This document shows positions 18,492 to 27,700 of a stretch of DNA of 64,000 bases, piece after piece. Source of the DNA: Rhodobacteraceae bacterium Araon29. Its GTDB lineage: Bacteria > Pseudomonadota > Alphaproteobacteria > Rhodobacterales > Rhodobacteraceae. The stretch is taken from the NCBI GenBank assembly GCA_039640505.1, contig CP046865.1:2657501-2721500 (forward strand). The letters are read 5' to 3'. How positions within the stretch are numbered: the first letter of the stretch is position 1; each line of letters starts with the position of its first letter. The notes under the pieces are model-generated. The model had not been told where the DNA came from and did no database searches. It was given only the letters and a program-made list of their open reading frames with translations. A program made the position numbers and the translations under genes.

Positions 18492-19009
18492 ACTCATCCT
18501 ATATTTGCTGCTGCCTGCCTTAAGGCCAATTCGGTGAGGCAGGTCAAGCAAAAGCCGCAAACAGCAGCTTAATCCCTGAACACTAGATTGCGTCTTGGCC
18601 CTTTGAATTCAAGTCCATGCACCATCACAATCTACAGTATGGTCATTTTTTATCGAAATTTACTGTGAGATTCTCTTTAATAAAAAAACATTTTTGACTT
18701 TTCCTCCGGTGTGATTTGGAGAATTGCTTCACAAAATAGGCATTATTGCGTCTCTCTAGAAATTTTCCCTTTGATATTTTTAAAATGAGCATCAATAAAG
18801 ATAAGTTATTTATCTTTCTGGTTTTATTTACTTTTTTGGAGATTCCACAAAAATATACTGGAATTTTCGCTTGAAAAAATTCGCCTATTGCACATTTGCA
18901 TGAATTGCTTTGCAATCATGTCTATTGGAGAATTCAGCTTATTGTACTTACCGTTTTGATAACTTCACGCGCTTGTGTGTGGTGATGTTAGCAACTCTGG
19001 AACCTATCG
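18492..19009. other. AT-rich intergenic region between ABC exporter and RTX hydrolase
   Basis: About 520 bases without a supported gene. The centre (18640-18960) is conspicuously richer in A and T than the flanking genes. A 90-codon frame on the minus strand at 18643-18915 has no recognisable domain, a Lys/Asn/Phe-rich composition expected from AT-rich noncoding DNA, and no convincing ribosome-binding site, so it is not called. The region must hold the divergent promoters of the exporter and the RTX glycoside hydrolase. Confidence 0.6.
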
Positions 19010-21277
19010 ATGCCACTCTCGAAAACTATTTCTGTCAGCTCTGTCAAACTTACGCAACATAGCGTCGGGACAGCACATTTTGGAGGGAATGCCCTGAACC
19101 GCGTTAACGTTTCTGAAGCGGGTGAAGTTTCTCCAAACTTTCTCGAAAGCGCAGCGGCTTTGGGATTGACAGACCTACGATATCCCGGCGGTTTCATGGA
19201 GGACGAAGGGGACTTGTTAGCACAAAGCTCACCGCAGGAATTGGCCCCGCGATTGGTCAATTTTCTTGCAAAGATACGTCAACACAACACAACAGAAAAC
19301 CCATATACGGTCACCGTGGGTATTCCGACCAAAAACCTATCTGAAAAGGGATACGACAGCGATAGCTACGCGCAGAAAGTTTTTGATTTTGCGCATCTTC
19401 TTGGACGCGATTATGCGGATGTGGTCAGGAGCATAGAAATTGGCAATGAATATTCAATTGGCTCCAAATGGCTGTCTGAAACGGCCTATGGAAAATGGGC
19501 TAATGTCGCAGCAGAGGCCTTGGAAAATGGCTTTAAGGCAGCTGGATTGGAAGGCGCAGAGCAACCCAAAGTCTTGATACAAATGGCGGAAATTTTTGGC
19601 CGTGGCAGTGACTATGGGGGAACAGGAAACCACAATTTAGCCAATGCCGCGATCATTGCACAATTGGACGACCCTGCAATCAAGGCAATCGATGGGGTTG
19701 TTCAGCACTACTACTATATCAAGGACCATCAGGGCTCTGATGACTTTGCCGGCTCTGGAAACGGTTCAAGGTTCCACACCGAAACACGTCATTTGCAGAA
19801 GAAAGTTGAAGCTTGGGACCAGCAATGGGCACAGGTATCAACGCGCGATCTGGATTTAGTGTTTACAGAATGGAATGTTCAAAAATCCAATGCAGATCAG
19901 CTTGGATTAAAAGGCGCCGGGACGCTTTTAAAACAGTTTGAATATATGCTTGAACTTGGCGTTGATGCCGCCCATGCTTGGCCGATTCAGCATAAAACCC
20001 CAAATAGTATAGCAGGCAATCCCGCTGAACCCGCCGCGCTCACACCTGCTGGTGGAGCGTTCCAACTGCTGTCTCAGAATTTTGCAGGTTCATCAGGTGC
20101 CGCGTCCGCCCGCCTGCTAAAGCTTAACCTTGAAGAAAAGCTGACGGGCTTGGAAACCGTTGCATTCCGCCAGGACTATAAAACTCTGATTTATATATCA
20201 TCACGCTCAGCACAAACCACACAGTTCACAATTGATTTGCGCGGTATTGCCCCAGATATCACTACCGTATCCGGTGTGATCCTTGGCTATGATCCTACCA
20301 GCTCTGATGGGTTGAGCGAAATGGGTGACGCAAACCACAAAAACCGTGTGGCAAAACGTGAAATCAGCTATATTGAGTATCTAGACTTACAGTCTCTGGC
20401 ATTTTTTGATGAGACAAATCAAGATCATATTACTGTAAAAGAAACTTCTGGTGGTGAGGTTAAATATCTGACGTATTTACCCCAGTTTGATGACATTCTG
20501 CCCAAAAAACCCGATCCAAAAACCATAGAAGATTACTATTTCGCCAGCGAAACAGACGTGCAAGCATCGTATAAATACCTCACTTCATCAGATCTTGGGC
20601 CAGTCGATAATATCACTTTCCAACTGAACCCTTATGAGGTCATCGAATTCAGTATTAGTCATTCAACAAATCAATCAGGTTTTACAAATACCTCACATAC
20701 ATCAAACATTTTAGATCTTCCCCAAAAGCCGGGGACGATAAAAATTGATAGCTTGGTTTTCATCTGGACGGGAGCGCAGGGCAAGATATGGACAGAAAAT
20801 GACTTTGAGGACACCGTCATCACCACTCCGTCCTTTTCGTTAGAAAGTCAGTCGGTTTTTGGTGATGGCACAAGCAATAAAATAGAAACAGGGGCCGGTG
20901 CAGATTTCGTTTCTGGCGGGGGCGGTGACGATATTCTGCTCTCTGCTGGGGGCGATGATTTTATTTCCGGCGGCGCCGGTGATGACAGTATTGATGCAGG
21001 TGCTGGCAGTGATACACTAGAAGGGGGTGCTGGAGCCGATAGCTTCGTATTTCGCAATTTTGATGATCTTGACCAAGACATGATACGTGACTTTAACCCT
21101 AAGCAAGACAAACTGATACTGGTCGGAATTTCCAGTGGGGGCCAATTGGGCCGGTTCAAAGATATCCTAATTCGGGAAACTGAGCAGGGCAGCGATATAG
21201 TTTACGGCGATTACCATCTGCAGTTGATCGGAGTAGACGATAAACAATTCTCTATAGATGATATAATTTTTATCTAG
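19010..21277 (+). CDS. Secreted RTX-tailed glycoside hydrolase-like protein (clan GH-A)
   Basis: A 755-residue protein in two parts. Residues 1-370 look like a clan GH-A barrel: the acid/base pair Asn-Glu in SIEIGNEYS (Glu147) and the nucleophile candidate Glu287 in VFTEWNVQKS, with TDLRYPGGF near residue 57 and HAWPIQHK after the nucleophile. This layout recalls GH39, GH51 or GH79. After a beta-rich linker, residues about 620-685 hold calcium-binding RTX nonapeptides (GGGGDDILLS, GGAGDDSIDAG, GGAGADSFVF) and the characteristic DFNPKQDKLIL cap. No N-terminal signal peptide is present, as expected for type I secretion. Polysaccharide substrate unknown. It converges on another RTX gene 15 bases away. 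Confidence 0.78.
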   Translation: MPLSKTISVSSVKLTQHSVGTAHFGGNALNRVNVSEAGEVSPNFLESAAALGLTDLRYPGGFMEDEGDLLAQSSPQELAPRLVNFLAKIRQHNTTENPYTVTVGIPTKNLSEKGYDSDSYAQKVFDFAHLLGRDYADVVRSIEIGNEYSIGSKWLSETAYGKWANVAAEALENGFKAAGLEGAEQPKVLIQMAEIFGRGSDYGGTGNHNLANAAIIAQLDDPAIKAIDGVVQHYYYIKDHQGSDDFAGSGNGSRFHTETRHLQKKVEAWDQQWAQVSTRDLDLVFTEWNVQKSNADQLGLKGAGTLLKQFEYMLELGVDAAHAWPIQHKTPNSIAGNPAEPAALTPAGGAFQLLSQNFAGSSGAASARLLKLNLEEKLTGLETVAFRQDYKTLIYISSRSAQTTQFTIDLRGIAPDITTVSGVILGYDPTSSDGLSEMGDANHKNRVAKREISYIEYLDLQSLAFFDETNQDHITVKETSGGEVKYLTYLPQFDDILPKKPDPKTIEDYYFASETDVQASYKYLTSSDLGPVDNITFQLNPYEVIEFSISHSTNQSGFTNTSHTSNILDLPQKPGTIKIDSLVFIWTGAQGKIWTENDFEDTVITTPSFSLESQSVFGDGTSNKIETGAGADFVSGGGGDDILLSAGGDDFISGGAGDDSIDAGAGSDTLEGGAGADSFVFRNFDDLDQDMIRDFNPKQDKLILVGISSGGQLGRFKDILIRETEQGSDIVYGDYHLQLIGVDDKQFSIDDIIFI

Positions 21278-21292
21278 AATTTTGATCTAGCA

Positions 21293-23458
21293 TTAAACGT
21301 TAAAGAAAAATTCATTCGCAGAAATATCCTCGTGCAGAAGGTTTTTGAATATAATACCTTGACCCAAAACATCCAGCCAAAGATCCTGGCCAACGTCAAC
21401 AAAAATCAATTCAGAATAAATTTCTTGAGCGTTTGCACCGGAAAGACCTGAAAGATAGATGGTGTCTAAAGCCGGGTCAAAATCAGCGATCACATCAATC
21501 TCGCCCGGGATGGTGGGATAAAACACAAACCAATCAGCGCCGCTGCCACCAGAAAGTAGATCCGAACCAAATCCCCCGACAAGAACATCCTTACCGGTGC
21601 CGCCATAGATCCTATCTGATCCATTGCCGCCGCATAGGGTATCATCGCCCCCCTGTCCATAAAGTACATCATGCCCCCCCATGGCCATAAAATAATCATT
21701 GCCTGAACTGCCGTTCATGCCTTCGCTGTCCGCATGGCCAATTTCTGGCAATTTGTACACCGTGCCTTGGCTTGGCGAAGTGTCAATTGCTGCCAGAATA
21801 GCGCCTATATTGCTAAAGGCAGCCGTGATAAAATAAGGGCCTGCCTGTAGTTGAAAGGGCTCTGATACCAGTTCGGGATACTCTGCAATATCCTCCGCAG
21901 TGAGTGGAAAAGAAAAATCTGGCTGTGGCTCTGCCAGAACAACACCTTGATTTAATGGCAGCGCAGTCGCTGTCGGTTGGCTCATTTCTTGGGGCTGCAG
22001 ATGCACATCAAAGTGGGTAAGATATGTAATTGTTTGGCGGCCAAAGTCATCCGCAACAAGGCTTGTTCCGGATGCAGATTTGACCACCAATTCCTCACCC
22101 CAGAAGTGAATTGTGACGCCATCAGATGCTTCAACAAAGGTCAGCTGCGCAGAGCTGTAAAGCATCGGCCACAAGGATAAATCCAATGTATCTTGGTGAA
22201 TATCAAAATCTGTTATCAGATCACTTTTCCCATCCGATGTAAGCACAAAGGTGTCACGCCCAACGCCCCCGGTCATGACATCATTGCCCGTCCCGTCGAT
22301 CAGATAATCATCGCCCTCATATCCGTTGATCGCAGATGCATCGGGTGCCGAAACGAGCAATTCATCCGTCCCACCGGCGGCGCCCTCTGCCGCGCCAAAA
22401 TTACTAATATCAATTGAAAAAACCCCAAGACCAGTTTGAGATTTATCGCGCACCACCAGATAGACAACCTGCCCACCACTTAGCAAACTTAAATTGCTAA
22501 TGGTGCCGATGCCCGCCTCTGGCCCTACAATAACCGTGGTGTGATGAATTAGTCGTCCCGTTGGCAACAGCTCAAAAAAGCTGATCCCGCCGTCATTACC
22601 TGCGGCAGCGATCAACCCTCTGCCTTTAATTTCGACATAAGCGAGCGCAGAAATATTTTCTATCCGCAGAGCAAGGTCATCCAAAATATGATCGACTGGT
22701 TTTAATTGCCCATCTTCCAGAACGCGCAAAACGGTCAGTGAATTTGACCCCTGCGATGCCACCAGTAAAAACCGAGCTGGCCCTAGGGCAATCATTTCAA
22801 GCTGGGAAATTGCATTGACTGGCAAAGATTGCGCCTGTCCGACATTGGCCACCAGCGAAAGTTGCCCATCGGTTTCCAAGGAAAATATCGAGAGGCCATT
22901 TTCAACACCAGAGGCAGCATAGACATAGGTGGTCTCGCCGATGCGGGCTGTTGCCAAATCACACACCTGCTGCAAATAGCCTGCCTCACTATCCAAAACG
23001 CGGCTTGTAGAGGCTCCAATCACACTATCTTTATACTGAAAAACCTCCACACCCTCACCATCGCTGGCAGCAGCAATCACAAAGGATTGATTTCCGCTTG
23101 TTACACTTGCCAAGTGTAGGCTTTGGCCTGCGGATGATGACCCAGCGGACTGAACCAGTAGGCTGTTTGAGATGTAATTTGCGCTTTGATAAAGCCCGTC
23201 AAGACCACCTATTGCCTGCGGATCCAGCCAATAAGTTGATGTTCCTATTTGCATCTCGACCCGCTGAGAAGCGACCAATGCAGTGGCACTGATTTGTTCT
23301 AACCCACCTGACTGCACCTGATAAGTCAGCGTCTGCAGCGCCTGATAATCATAAACCGACAACTGCCCCTTGGCAGTATTTGCCAATATGCCGATAGGTC
23401 GTTCATCATGACCGGCAATAGATTCCCCAAATGACCCCAGCCACTGTGCATTTATCAT
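21293..23458 (-). CDS. RTX protein with beta-propeller-like N-terminus
   Basis: A 721-residue protein. Residues 1-350 consist of repeated short beta segments in which a strand, a small-residue turn and another strand recur about every 50 residues (for example TYVYAASGVENGLSIFSL and GLIAAAGNDGGISFFEL), the look of a lactonase/WD40-type beta-propeller. Two RTX blocks follow, about 360-420 (GYEGDDYLIDGTGNDVMTGG, then DFDIHQDTLDLS) and about 600-700 (GGHDVLYGQGGDDTLCGGNG onward, then DFDPALDTIYLSG). No signal peptide, so type I secretion is expected. ATG at 23458 was preferred over an in-frame TTG at 23470; GGTGA lies 4 bases upstream. Function may be structural or adhesive. Confidence 0.75.
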   Translation of the reverse strand: MINAQWLGSFGESIAGHDERPIGILANTAKGQLSVYDYQALQTLTYQVQSGGLEQISATALVASQRVEMQIGTSTYWLDPQAIGGLDGLYQSANYISNSLLVQSAGSSSAGQSLHLASVTSGNQSFVIAAASDGEGVEVFQYKDSVIGASTSRVLDSEAGYLQQVCDLATARIGETTYVYAASGVENGLSIFSLETDGQLSLVANVGQAQSLPVNAISQLEMIALGPARFLLVASQGSNSLTVLRVLEDGQLKPVDHILDDLALRIENISALAYVEIKGRGLIAAAGNDGGISFFELLPTGRLIHHTTVIVGPEAGIGTISNLSLLSGGQVVYLVVRDKSQTGLGVFSIDISNFGAAEGAAGGTDELLVSAPDASAINGYEGDDYLIDGTGNDVMTGGVGRDTFVLTSDGKSDLITDFDIHQDTLDLSLWPMLYSSAQLTFVEASDGVTIHFWGEELVVKSASGTSLVADDFGRQTITYLTHFDVHLQPQEMSQPTATALPLNQGVVLAEPQPDFSFPLTAEDIAEYPELVSEPFQLQAGPYFITAAFSNIGAILAAIDTSPSQGTVYKLPEIGHADSEGMNGSSGNDYFMAMGGHDVLYGQGGDDTLCGGNGSDRIYGGTGKDVLVGGFGSDLLSGGSGADWFVFYPTIPGEIDVIADFDPALDTIYLSGLSGANAQEIYSELIFVDVGQDLWLDVLGQGIIFKNLLHEDISANEFFFNV

Positions 23459-23687
23459 TTTCTCACCCAAAGCGCCCCACGCTTGGGGATCAAGCTTGAC
23501 GATTAAGGTTTACGGAAATTTAACAAACTGTGGCATTGTGGGGGCAGATTCATAAAGATTTAACAAAACTGGTCAAAGCGGCCTGAAATACTCTGGGAAT
23601 TTTCCGCCCAACTCGCTATCAGGCTTGCATTAGCTACAGTTTAGATGTTTTGACAGACTTAAGAGATTTGCAGATGGATAAATTTTG

Positions 23688-25016
23688 ATGAAAATTGCAA
23701 TGATTGGAACTGGATATGTGGGGCTGGTATCGGGCATTTGCTTTTCCGATTTTGGCCACAGCGTTATTTGCGTCGACAAAGACCCCAAAAAAATAGATCT
23801 GCTCAACTCTGGCAAAGTTCCCATTTATGAACCCGGCCTAGACGCGCTTATGGCAAAAAACGTAGCGGCTGGCAGGCTTTCATTTTCCCAAGATTTGCAG
23901 GCGGCAATAGATGGGGCGGATGCGGCATTTATTGCCGTTGGCACCCCAACACGGCGCGGCGACGGACATGCCGATCTGCAATATGTGATGGCCGCGGCCA
24001 AAGAAATTGCTCAAGCCGCAAGCGATTATTTGGTGGTGGTTACAAAATCCACAGTTCCTGTGGGCACCAACAGGCAAGTCAAGCAATTGATCCGCAAAAC
24101 TGCGCCTGCGCTTGAATTTGATGTTGCCTCAAATCCCGAATTTCTTCGCGAAGGGGCAGCAATTGAGGATTTCATGAAACCTGATCGGGTAATGATCGGG
24201 GTGCAAAGTGACCGAGCCGCCGAGGTGATGGCGGAAATTTACCGGCCACTTTATCTGCGGGATTTTCCAATTATCACTACTGATCTGGAAAGCGCCGAAA
24301 TGACGAAATATGCTGCGAACGCGTTTTTGGCCACTAAAATCAGTTTCATCAATGAAATTTCCGCGCTTTGCGAAAAGGTTGGCGCCGATGTTAAACAGGT
24401 GGCCAAAGGCATGGGGATGGACAACCGCATCGGCAGCAAATTTCTTCATGCCGGGCCGGGTTACGGCGGAAGCTGCTTTCCCAAAGATACCAAAGCGCTT
24501 GCCCGCATCGGTCAGGAAAATGCCGTTGCGATGCAAATCACCGAAACTGTGATTAAGGTCAACGATGAAATAAAACGCCGGATGATCGAAAAGCTATTGG
24601 AACTATGTGATGGCAGCTTTAACGACAAAACAATTGCCGTGCTCGGAGTGACATTTAAGCCAAACACCGATGATATGCGCGATGCGCCCAGCCTGACCAT
24701 TGTTCCCGCGTTAATTGGCGGTGGCGCTAAAGTGCGTCTATGTGATCCCCAAGGCCGCCATGAAGGCGAAGATTTACTGCCCGGCGGGCGATGGGTCGAA
24801 GACCCCTATCAGGCATCACAAAACGCTGATTTGCTGGTGATTTTGACCGAATGGAACGAATTTCGTGCCTTGGACTTGAAAAAGATTGCCCGCAAAATGA
24901 ACCGAGCAAAAATGGCTGACCTCAGAAATATCTATAGCGCCAAAGATGCTAAAAAAGCAGGCTTTGAAGCCTATGACAGCATTGGGCGGGCACCATTTTT
25001 TAAAGAGCCCTCTTAA
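23688..25016 (+). CDS. ugd: UDP-glucose 6-dehydrogenase
   Basis: Oxidises UDP-glucose twice with NAD to UDP-glucuronate, a precursor for acidic exopolysaccharide, capsule and LPS sugars. The 442-residue protein starts with the NAD loop MKIAMIGTGYVGLVSG. It has the central NPEFLREGAAIEDFMKPDR block and the catalytic Cys263 in GGSCFPKDTKALA, plus the C-terminal TFKPNTDDMRDAPS segment. A TTG three bases earlier (23685) could also initiate. It is divergent from the RTX propeller gene with about 230 bases between them, which places sugar-nucleotide supply beside the secreted RTX pair. Confidence 0.95.
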   Translation: MKIAMIGTGYVGLVSGICFSDFGHSVICVDKDPKKIDLLNSGKVPIYEPGLDALMAKNVAAGRLSFSQDLQAAIDGADAAFIAVGTPTRRGDGHADLQYVMAAAKEIAQAASDYLVVVTKSTVPVGTNRQVKQLIRKTAPALEFDVASNPEFLREGAAIEDFMKPDRVMIGVQSDRAAEVMAEIYRPLYLRDFPIITTDLESAEMTKYAANAFLATKISFINEISALCEKVGADVKQVAKGMGMDNRIGSKFLHAGPGYGGSCFPKDTKALARIGQENAVAMQITETVIKVNDEIKRRMIEKLLELCDGSFNDKTIAVLGVTFKPNTDDMRDAPSLTIVPALIGGGAKVRLCDPQGRHEGEDLLPGGRWVEDPYQASQNADLLVILTEWNEFRALDLKKIARKMNRAKMADLRNIYSAKDAKKAGFEAYDSIGRAPFFKEPS

Positions 25017-25109
25017 AAATTACTTTATCACGCGTGCGCAGGGCTTGCTGCGCATTAACCAATTTAAGATCATAGTTTGGTCCACATTCACTGCGGACTA
25101 CACCCAATT

Positions 25110-26198
25110 ATGACTGAAAATTCTTCTCGTTTATCCCTGCCCTACATGCAGCCGTCACAGGCACAAAAACATGTCACCCATAATCAGGCTTTGCGCCAAT
25201 TGGACATATTGGTGCAAATGGCAGCTATTTCAGACAGTATAAACAGCGCCCCCCTAAGCGCAGAAGAGGGTGACTGTTTTTTAATTCCGCAGGGTGCCAG
25301 CGGCGCATGGGTTGGTCACTCTGGCAGTATTGCCCTATGGCAGGATGGCAACTGGGCCTTTTTGACCCCGCAGCCTGGGTGGCGAATTTTTGTGCTTTCA
25401 AGCCGGGTCCTGCGGGTTTTTGATGGCACTGATTGGCAAGCGATCAGCGGCAGCGCACATGGATCAGGCGATGCTACCTTTGAAAGCTTATCTATTGGCT
25501 CAGAAACCTCAGACCAACAAAAATTGGCAGTTAAAACGGGAACCGCATTGTGGACAGCAACCCCACAGAGCGAAGAGGGGTCCGGCAGCCTTTTGCATAT
25601 CCTCAACAAGGAAAGCACCGAAAAGGATGCGGGTTTCATTTTCCAAAGTGACGGCCAAACCCGTGCTTTGGCTGGGCTTTTGGGCACAGATGATTTTCGC
25701 ATCACAACCACCGAGGATAATATCACTTTTCAGGACGGGCTGCGCGTGGATGCAGCTACCGGCTGCGTTAGCTTGCCCAATTTGCCAAGGTTTCACGCCT
25801 ATACCAACTACCACAATGACGCCCCGGCAGATCAATGGATAAAGATCGGGATCAATATGGCCGAATTTAACAATCAAGGCTGTTTCGATCCGGCCAAAAA
25901 CGTATTTCGTGCGCCGACTAAGGGCAGTTACTATTTAGCCGGGCAAGTCATGTTCAAAGAAACCACTTCAAATTCAAGCCAACTGCAAGCACGGTTGGTG
26001 CGCAATGGTATGCATGAAATCAAAGCATCCCTCGCTGGGAATACAGCGCCGCACATAGATGGTTTAAGCGCTGTCAAAACCGAAGCTTTTGTCACGCTCA
26101 ACGCCGGGGAAGAGGTCGAGCTGCAAGGCTTTGCAACTGCCCACGGCTGCCAATTTGCCGAAGAATTTACTTTTTTCTGGGGCTATAAAATTGGCTGA
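25110..26198 (+). CDS. DUF2793 protein with C1q-like C-terminal domain
   Basis: A 362-residue protein. The N-terminal 120 residues match DUF2793 as I know it: LPYMQPSQAQKHVTHNQALRQLD, then GDCFLIPQGASGAW, WQDGNWAFLTPQPGWR and RVFDGTDWQAI. In roseobacters this domain occurs in phage-tail, gene-transfer-agent and surface proteins. The last 130 residues (from FHAYTNYHND) have a jelly-roll pattern ending in GEEVELQGFATAHGCQF and FTFFWGYKIG, as in C1q/TNF-like trimers. I start at ATG 25110; the frame could open at a TTG 33 bases earlier. No phage genes lie beside it. A trimeric, surface-exposed binding protein is the inference. Confidence 0.68.
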   Translation: MTENSSRLSLPYMQPSQAQKHVTHNQALRQLDILVQMAAISDSINSAPLSAEEGDCFLIPQGASGAWVGHSGSIALWQDGNWAFLTPQPGWRIFVLSSRVLRVFDGTDWQAISGSAHGSGDATFESLSIGSETSDQQKLAVKTGTALWTATPQSEEGSGSLLHILNKESTEKDAGFIFQSDGQTRALAGLLGTDDFRITTTEDNITFQDGLRVDAATGCVSLPNLPRFHAYTNYHNDAPADQWIKIGINMAEFNNQGCFDPAKNVFRAPTKGSYYLAGQVMFKETTSNSSQLQARLVRNGMHEIKASLAGNTAPHIDGLSAVKTEAFVTLNAGEEVELQGFATAHGCQFAEEFTFFWGYKIG

Positions 26199-26246
26199 CC
26201 AAAGAGCTAAACTATACCCTTGCCCATCTCACGATGGTGTTCTTTA

Positions 26247-27230
26247 TCACTTTGGCCATGGCCTGAATTTTACAATAAAGTTCCCCCGCTTGTGGCCTTT
26301 ATCAATGCGGGCATGTGCGTCCTTGATCTGATCAAGAGTAAATGTGGCTTCTATGATTGGCTTAATGGCGCCTGACTGTGCCAACTTAACGATCTTATCT
26401 AGTGATGCGCGCGTTGCAATTGACGTACCCCCAACGACTTTATGCTTGCCAAATGCGCTTCTAAATAGTGCGGCCAGGCCTTCGGCCAGCGTTCCTGTAA
26501 CAAGCGCAAAGCGTCCTTGTTTGTTGAGCAGATGATGGTGGGTTACATAGGGCGTCGTGCCTAGGCAATCCATGATGACATCGAACTTTTCGGTAAGGTT
26601 TCTAAGGTTTGCCGCAGTATAGTCGATGCAGCTTTTTGCCCCATTTTTCCTTAGAAAGTCATGATTTACCGATGAGGCTATGGCGGTAACATGCGCGCCC
26701 ATTTGGCTGGCGATTTGAACTGCCGCGATCCCAACCGATCCGGCCGCTGCATTGATCAAGATACGCTCATCCCTCTTGAGATCAGATTTTTCTATAAAGT
26801 ACAGGGCGGTGATGCCCCCAAAGACCAATGAGGCAGCTTCGGTAGGGGTAAATTTGCCCGGTACGTGCGCGATTGCAGCATCTTCGCTGATCGCAACAAA
26901 TTCTGCATGAGTGGCCATTTTCAACTCAGTGCTGCCGAAAACCAAATCCCCCAGTTTGAATTTTGTAACACTTGCGCCGACCTGCGTGACTCTACCGGCA
27001 AACACTGTCCCAAGGGTTTCTATGCGGGGCCTGTTGAAGCCAAACATCAATGACATCAGAAATTTGTAGCCTTTTGGGACATTCTTTGAGCGGATGCGCG
27101 CATCGCTGGAATTCACGCTTGCCGCTTGGTTCTGGATCAGCACTTGGTTGGCTTTTAGAGTTGGTATAGGCCTTTTTGCGATCTGAATAACTTCAGGCCC
27201 TCCAAATCTGGTTAAAACTGCAGCTTTCAT
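26247..27230 (-). CDS. MDR-family NAD(P)-dependent oxidoreductase
   Basis: A 327-residue zinc-free medium-chain dehydrogenase. It begins MKAAVLTRFGGPEVIQI, has SVNSSDARIRS in the GroES-like domain, a catalytic-domain stretch AASLVFGGITALYF, and the nucleotide loop INAAAGSVGIAAVQIASQMGA. These point to a quinone-oxidoreductase or enoyl-reductase-like activity. ATG at 27230 is chosen for its canonical N-terminus; an in-frame TTG lies 15 bases upstream. Only 11 bases separate it from the end of the broken DUF2306 gene, so the two were probably an operon before that gene decayed. Confidence 0.8.
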   Translation of the reverse strand: MKAAVLTRFGGPEVIQIAKRPIPTLKANQVLIQNQAASVNSSDARIRSKNVPKGYKFLMSLMFGFNRPRIETLGTVFAGRVTQVGASVTKFKLGDLVFGSTELKMATHAEFVAISEDAAIAHVPGKFTPTEAASLVFGGITALYFIEKSDLKRDERILINAAAGSVGIAAVQIASQMGAHVTAIASSVNHDFLRKNGAKSCIDYTAANLRNLTEKFDVIMDCLGTTPYVTHHHLLNKQGRFALVTGTLAEGLAALFRSAFGKHKVVGGTSIATRASLDKIVKLAQSGAIKPIIEATFTLDQIKDAHARIDKGHKRGNFIVKFRPWPK

Positions 27231-27241
27231 CGTTTCAGGTG

Positions 27242-27642
27242 TCAAATGCCTGCTCCTTTATCAAATCCACGGCGCACAAAGAACTTTTCTGCAATCACAA
27301 GGTTTATGATCCAACCAACAACCTGAATAGCGTCATCCAAACACCGCTTAAACCACCGATAACTGCCCCCAAACCTGCAAGGCGTCCCAGAACCCGGTGC
27401 AACCTTATGCGCCTGCACGCGCTGGTAACGGATAGTTGCAAAGCACCGAGAACTAGAAAAATAATATTGCCGATGCCGTGAATGAAAAGCGGTAGATTAC
27501 CCACAACAGCGGGGTTGAAACCGAGCAGCCATTGATCTGCCCGTATAATTTCAGCGCGGCGATACAAAGTATCCGCGACTGGAATAATGCAAAATGCGGC
27601 CAAGACATAAGGTACACTTCGAGTGGACATGGAAATAACCAT
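27242..27642 (-). pseudogene. DUF2306-like membrane protein gene with internal deletion and frameshift
   Basis: The first frame, starting at ATG 27642 behind an AGGAG site, gives 112 residues and stops at 27304. It matches the start and middle of DUF2306 membrane proteins (LPLFIHGIGNIIFLVLGALQ, then HRVLGRLAGLGAVIGGLSG, then VWMTLF). Immediately after, a frame shifted by one base reads VVGWIINLVIAEKFFVRRG and ends at TGA 27242-27244. That segment is what I know as the C-terminal end of the same family. The stretch normally between them, roughly 60-80 residues with two or more helices, is missing. The simplest reading is a deletion that also broke the frame, near 27318-27330. Confidence 0.65.
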
Positions 27643-27700
27643 TTGTAAGCTCCTATTGGGAAAAAATTGCGCTTATTTTTGGACTAGATCTTCGTAGAGG

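Noticed and set aside
18643-18915. 90-codon minus-strand frame
   Set aside because: Composition is that of AT-rich noncoding DNA; no domain and no clear ribosome-binding site.
25110-26198. Part of a gene transfer agent or prophage
   Set aside because: No capsid, portal, terminase or tail genes lie beside it.
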